Shown here: piece by piece, positions 58,666-64,000 of the stretch | How positions within the stretch are numbered: the first letter of the stretch is position 1 | How the letters are laid out: each line of letters starts with the position of its first letter | Assembly (NCBI RefSeq): GCF_020360975.1 | Contig: NW_025408678.1 | Coordinates: 992,001 to 1,056,000 of the forward strand | DNA: 64,000 nt | Reading direction: 5' to 3' | Origin: Hirsutella rhossiliensis | Lineage: Eukaryota; Ascomycota; Sordariomycetes; Hypocreales; Ophiocordycipitaceae | Made by a program: the position numbers and the translations under genes | The notes under the pieces: generated by a model | Told to the model about the DNA's origin: nothing | Databases searched by the model: none | The model's input: the letters and a program-made list of their open reading frames with translations, nothing else

Positions 58666-59375
58666 TATTATATACTAGTCCCTTAGTACGGGGCTAGTAC
58701 GTTAACCTTACCGTCTACCTAGATCCGGTGCGGGTCTAATAGGTAATTAAACGGACTAGCTACTATACGTAGGTTTTAAACGTATTATACGGACTAGCTA
58801 CCGTACGTTATTACGCGCGTTAAATACGGACTAGCTACCGGTCTTACGAGTTAAAGTAAGAGTAGTAATAACTATCTATATTCTTCTCTACCCGCCTAAA
58901 ATCTAGCGGGTTCTCTATCCTCTATATATACTATAGCGAGCGTAAGACCTTACTTAGGGCTTTAACCGAGTAATATCTTAACCTTATAATCGTACGATAG
59001 TAGTGCGGTATCTTAGCGGTATTTCCTAGTATTTTCCTTAGGTAGGCATAGGTATTTCTCTATAATTTCCCCGCTATATTCTTATAGTAACTTCTTAGGG
59101 AAATATCGGTATAGTCCCTAAGGAACTTATTATTACTCGGGAAATTATAGTATATTCCCTATATAATATATCCCTAGGGGAAATCTCTATAAAATATCTA
59201 TATAATCCGCTTAGTTATTATTTCTAAGAATTCTAGGTAATTTCACGGAGTTTACCTAGTAGCTTCTAGGTTCCTTCTTCCGCGGGGAGCCTTAGGGAGT
59301 TAGGGGTATCTTCCTTAGGGGAAGTAGATATCGTTCCGGGTACCTAGATTATCGACTATAAGGTGTCCTATAATA
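58666..59375 (-). repeat. 3' LTR of C2 (710 bp)
   Basis: This is the reverse complement of the C1 LTR: TATTATATACTAGTC at the left edge and CCTATAATA at the right edge. Its length equals that of the C1 5' LTR. Confidence 0.92.
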
Positions 59376-59490
59376 AATACCCGGGGCGAAAGAATTAACC
59401 GACGTCCCCGTCGGTTTCCCGCGGTATTTAGGCGGGAGTCGCGCTAATAAGGGATCGTAGTAAAGTTACGTAGATTTCTAAGGTTAGTAT

Positions 59491-61515
59491 AAGGAGTAAC
59501 TTATCTCTTATCTAGAACGCAACCTAGTGCGACTAATACCGGGGGCGCGAGGCGGCTAAGCTAGGAGCAAAATACTACTAAGACTAAGGGCGCTAAGTAG
59601 CTAAACCGGGGAAAACTAATTATAACTAGGGGCGCTCTATAGCTAAGCTAGTAATAAAACGAATAGTGCCGGGGATACTACGAGGCTAACCTAGTAACCG
59701 ACTATCTTACGCCGCGGGGGTAGGGGTAGGGTAGGGGATCTCCTCTTCGGCTTCCTCCTCCGTTAGTTTCTTAGGGCCTGCCGGCACGTTGGCTGGGGCA
59801 TCCTATATATCGGAGGCTCTATAAATAGGCACGCCGTAAGCGTTATTCGGGGCCGGTTCTACCGGGAGCATTATAGCTAGTCCGTCGCGAGAGGCTAGAA
59901 TTTAGTTATAGATTACTACTACTAGTACCTATATAGTTAGGCCTAGGTTCTAGAATCCGCCTAAGTACGCGTCGGTAAACTTCTAGTCTAACGAGTTAAA
60001 ATAGGCTATTACGTTAGCTATATAGGGGCGGGCCGCGGCTAGCGTATATAGGGGGCTAACGTAGGCGGCTCTCTAGTATACCGTAGCGAGCTTAGGCGAG
60101 TCGTCTAAGAGGTAGGCGGCGAAAGCGAACTAATAGACGAAGCCGGCGGGCACTCTAGTAAGGGCGGCGCACTAGCCGAGTAAGAGGTCGGCGTCGGCCT
60201 CCTTACGGATAGCGGCGAATAGATTTACCTAGATTACGGCTATATCTAGGGCTCCGTAGACCAGCGCTTCCGACCTAGAGTAGACGATACCTATATAGCC
60301 GTTTATATCGCCCGGGTTATCGTAGTATACTACGAAAGGTATAATAGGGAATAGTCTAGGCTTCCCGCGGCTTAGAACCTAAAAGGGGTTAAGCTTCTAT
60401 TAGACCGGTATCGGGGCCTAGTCCTCGGCGAATAGGTTAGCCCGCTTAGAGGGAGTAGAGGGCGGGGCCGCGGCGGCGGCGAATAGGCGTTTAGCGAACG
60501 GGTTCCTTAATAGCTCATCGAATATAAGGTCTACCGTGCTAGATCCTCTAGTCCTAGCCGGGGTACGCTTAAGGGTCTCTCTAAACTTACGAGTTCCTAG
60601 TATACTAGAGGCCTTACGCTCCTCCGCGGCGGCGGTCTCGAATATCTTTAGATAGGTAGGGAGGCACTTCGTGCTAGTAACGGTAGCGACGATCTTAAGT
60701 ATCTCGGCGTCCGTAGAGGCTACCTATCTAAATAAGAGCTTATTAACGACGTTAGCTAAGATAGTAGCGATCTACGCGGTTCCGAGGGCGCTAGTTATCC
60801 TCTTAGTTTTATCGGGGAAGATAGCTCCGTCTAGGTCGCGTAGCGATAGGGAAAGAAGCTCGTCCTTATTAGATAACGGGGCAAACTACCCGCGGGCGTT
60901 TTAAGGGGTGCCGGGGGTTTTCCCTATAATACCTAAAACTAAGGGCAGCGAGTCGCTAAACGAATTACTAAAGCTTAATAGCGATAGGGTATAGTCGTCG
61001 AAGCAAACGTATAATAGAGTGCTAGGAACGGGGCGATAGGAAGCGCTAACCTACTATAGTCGGATAGTTAACGTCGCGTTTCTACTAGTTCGAGTAGTTA
61101 TAGGAGTCGTAGTAGTAATACGACGGGTAGCGGTACTACGAGGCGTAGAGAAGTATAGCTAGTTACGTTTACGTAGATTACGGGCTTTAGCCGGGGGAAG
61201 AGATAGAGGGGCGTAGTATATACCGTTTTCTACTAAGCCCGCGTCGAGATCGTACCCTTCTCCGGTAAGGAGGTCGCGGTAGTTAGTATACGTACTATAA
61301 TTATCCTATTTCTACTTAGTAAAGGCGGCTATATTAGACTTAAGGTTATAGAGGAGCTCCGCCTCGTTCCTATATAATTAAACTACTTAGCGGAATCCCT
61401 TAAGGCTTAGGCGCGGCGGTCGGCGGTAGATTTAGTCGGAGAAATATTAGCGAAATACTAGGTCCTTACTGCGATACTTATAGCCTTAGATAGCGGGAAC
61501 CTTAAAAGTAGGTAT
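59491..61515 (-). pseudogene. C2 copy of ORF3 (unknown function)
   Basis: The minus strand carries the same long frame as C1 17734-19729. The start is ATA (complement of 61513-61515) in place of ATG. Around 60690-60650 the frame passes without the 2-base shift seen in C1, so the two thirds of the protein join directly here and the product is one polypeptide of up to ~660 codons. The Pro/Ala linker, the Gly/Tyr/Ala domain and the acidic patch are all present. Stops are TAA/TAG at Gln/Trp sites. A small open stretch on the opposite strand at 60671-60904 is a shadow of this gene. Exact end uncertain, as in C1. Confidence 0.7.
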
Positions 61516-61799
61516 AAAAGGGGAGCTATTTAGTATAGAAAAGGGAGCGTAAAAGGATAGGGAAATTAGGTTTCTAATATAAAAATAAACGCGGGTACTA
61601 AAATATAGAATTAGGTTACCGTTCGCCGCGGGCGGCCTATTAATACTTATTAGCTAGTTAACCCGTTCCCAGACTTCTAGGCGAATAAACGGTAACGGCG
61701 CGTACTATATACTATTATTTCTCCCTTAGCTATAGCGGCTCGTACTATTATACGGCGCGCGCGCGGAGCTTCTGGGTACGGGTAATATAACCTTATAAT

Positions 61800-64000
61800 G
61801 CTCCTTACTACGCGGTGAATTCTTCGATAAGGTCTTTAGCGACGATATCCTTAGCGGCTACCTAGGAATTATAGCTACTTAGCTAGCCTTTCTAGCTAAC
61901 GAGGTATTCTATATGAGCGGTCCCTTAGCTATATCTATAAGTTCTAGTATTAAGGATTCTTTTAACTTCCTAGTAGTTAGTATTAGGTTCTAGGCTAGGT
62001 CGGGCATTTAGTCGTTCGGCCGGCCGTAGCTACGCGACGGAAACGACGTCGTAGATATTTAGGGATCCGGCTAGGTTAAGGCGGTAGGCTAGATAGCCGA
62101 TCCGCTCGAGGACTTTAAATAGTCCTATATAGCGTTCCTTTAACTTTACTACCTATCCGTCGGCTATGCTATATCCTTTCCCTAGCTAGAGCTATACCTA
62201 GTCTCCGGGCTTAAACTCTAGTACTTAGTGCTTCGCGTTATACCGCTTTTTTATTCCTACTTAGGCTAGAGCGATCGAGATCCTAGCCTAGTCTTAGAGT
62301 ATCTCCCTATCTATCTATATGGGGCCTTCTCTAAGGTATCGCCTACTATCGTCTATCCGTATCCTAGTTAGTAGCTCGCTTAAAGAGGTGCTAATTACTA
62401 AGGAGTAAGAGTTATTAAGGGTAAATTAAAGTAGTAGTAACGCGTTAACCTATTAACGGGATAGGAAGTCGGTCGTAAAGAACTAAAGCGCGGTTTTAAC
62501 TACCTAGTTACGTCGTTCCGATTAGCTATCGGTCTAGGAATACTAAGCTATAGATACTAGTAACTTAGATCTATACGCTATCTATAGTCCTTTCTAGAAC
62601 GCTAAAAGGAACTTAGGGTCCTAGTTAAAGATAATCTAAGCGGGAAGCCCTTAGTTATAGCGTATTAACTTAGTAAATAATGCTTTAGCTTAGTCTTCTA
62701 CGATAAACTAGTCGTAGCCTAGGATAAGGAGCCCTATTTTCGAGAACTTATCGGTTACCGTTAATAGTATATTATAGTAGACCCTAATAGGTAGTATCTA
62801 CGGAGTTCGGTCCGCGGGGACGTCTAGGAGTCCTATAACGAAATCTATAGCGATTATATAAAAAGGTAAGGCCGGGGATATAATCGGAACTAACTTACTA
62901 AGGGCCTTTAACCGGTCGGTTTAGTTCCTATAATAGGCGTCGTACTTATCGATAAAGCTATCGATAAGTTTCTTAAGGCTAGTAATAGCGAACGTAGAGG
63001 ATAATTCCTCTTATATCCTTCGCCGTCTAAGGTAGAATTTACGCGCGTAGTTATCGGCGATAATTTCCTTAGCGTAGGTAGTAGGAATATAGAGCTAGTA
63101 ACGACCTTTGGACTTAACTAAATAGAGCAACCTATTCCGCTTAACGAATAGGAGACCGACCTAGGACTTATTACTTCTAAGCTACTCTAGTATACCGGCC
63201 TACCTAGGTTCTTCTGCGTATACTTCCTAGATCTTCCGGCGTAGGTTAGGTTAGATAAAGGATTCCGTGACCGCGTATACGTATTCGACTAGCGCTTTAT
63301 CTTCCTAGACGCGGTCTAATTCCCTAGGTTTATATTTCCTAGGTATTATAGATAGTAGTCGAGATAGTATATCGGCAAGGATATTTATAGTTCCGGGAAT
63401 ATAGTAGACCTCTAAGGGAAACTAGCTAAGGTACTATAACGCGAGCACGAGCTAATTATTTATCTTTATACTAGTAGTAAATAACGATATGTACTTTAGG
63501 ATTACGCTCGTAGCGGCGTAGTTAGTTAGTACGACGACCTTTAGTAGTAAGGTAAAGATAATATACGACCGGAGCTTCCGATAAGCCTAGGAAAGATAGG
63601 CAACTTCGAGTTCTATAGGCTAGTATCTAGGTTCTCCGCTAGTTAGGCGTTTACTAAGGTAAAGGATTAGCTAGATGCTCGTCTAGGGCGGGGTCCTTCC
63701 TAGGTTCTAGTTTACCCCCGGTATAAGGTAGAAGGCTACTACTATAAAGCCTAGCTCGCGGCTAGCGTCGATTTATAGGAATAATAGCCGTCGTAGGTTA
63801 AAATAGTATAGCCGCGTTAGTTCTATAAGAGCGTTTATAATATCTCGGAAGGCCTACTCCTCTACTAAGGAGGGTTAGTACGTTATCTTAGAAGTATATC
63901 TATTCCTTACTAGTCCTTTAGGCAGCGCTTAACTATCCTATACTTCCTTAAGTATCGCCGTTTTCTAAACCTAGAGCGCCTTTACCCTCTAGGAGAAGTA
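61800..64000 (-). pseudogene. C2 pol fragment (chromodomain, integrase, RNase H)
   Basis: From right to left on the plus coordinates this is pol read backwards. The chromodomain is at about 61965-61810, the integrase core at about 62870-62440 with the Asp of A-I-D-F near 62848, the integrase N-terminal region at about 63150-62930, and RNase H up to the window edge. It aligns throughout with C1 15250-17460. TAA/TAG stops at Gln/Trp positions and occasional small indels show that it is dead. Confidence 0.85.

Larger units (their letters stand above)
58666..64000 (-). mobile_element. Chromovirus element C, copy C2 (5' part outside window)
   Basis: A minus-strand copy begins with its 3' LTR (58666-59375) and runs through ORF3, chromodomain, integrase and RNase H, aligning with C1 19855 back to about 15250. 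The window ends inside pol. The left flank gives ATAGC (58661-58665) as the expected target duplication. Moderately mutated, similar to C1. Confidence 0.9.

Noticed and set aside
60671..60904. Open frame of 77 codons on the plus strand
   Set aside because: The opposite strand of the C2 ORF3 copy.

Overview
The window is a nest of dead LTR retrotransposons from a filamentous ascomycete fungus; I found no intact host gene, tRNA, rRNA or CRISPR array. The organism call rests on RIP (repeat-induced point mutation). CpA and TpG have been converted almost completely to TpA: the first 300 bases contain no CA or TG at all, while CpG survives. The resulting stops fall where Gln or Trp codons are expected, and the element families are typical fungal Ty3/gypsy and Ty1/copia. 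Nothing here is expected to make protein today.

Five families are present; the letters are mine. A is Ty3/gypsy with a 379-bp LTR. B is Ty3/gypsy with a 186-198-bp LTR and an extra antisense ORF after pol. C is a Ty3/gypsy chromovirus with a ~700-710-bp LTR, a C-terminal chromodomain and an extra sense ORF after pol. K is Ty1/copia with a 476-486-bp LTR and a half-tRNA(iMet)-type primer site. E is a fifth, minus-strand Ty3/gypsy element.

Layout from left to right: A1 (minus, 1-4753) sits in B1 (4754-9226). Old unassigned DNA follows (9227-10035). Next comes B2, whose target-site duplication CTAAG brackets 10036-39633. B2 is split by C1 (10806-20556, TSD CTAAC) and by A2 (from 25295). A2 is split by copia K1 (27782-34026, TSD AAAAT) and by K2 (36975-39191). 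K2 ends at a deletion junction that runs straight into the end of B2. The unassigned DNA resumes at 39639-42743. K3 (minus, 42744-49033) follows, then E (minus, about 49039-55300), a short unassigned stretch, C3 (55905-58649, broken by a solo K LTR at 57565-58040), a 16-bp stub of another K LTR, and C2 (minus, 58666 to the window end) inserted in that stub.

Relative ages follow from the nesting. The unassigned DNA is oldest, then B, then A and C, then K. C2 is younger than one K LTR, so C was still moving after K. The solo LTR and the K1 3' LTR keep many CA/TG sites and are the least mutated sequences.

The most unusual features are two extra ORFs. Family B has an antisense ORF whose start codon adjoins the 3' LTR and the polypurine tract, and which runs head-on toward pol. 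Family C has an extra ORF of up to ~660 codons between the chromodomain and the 3' LTR. Both are supported by two copies with stops only at RIP-type positions. All eight uninterrupted reverse transcriptases have lost the second catalytic Asp through the same RIP change (xxDD to xxDN).
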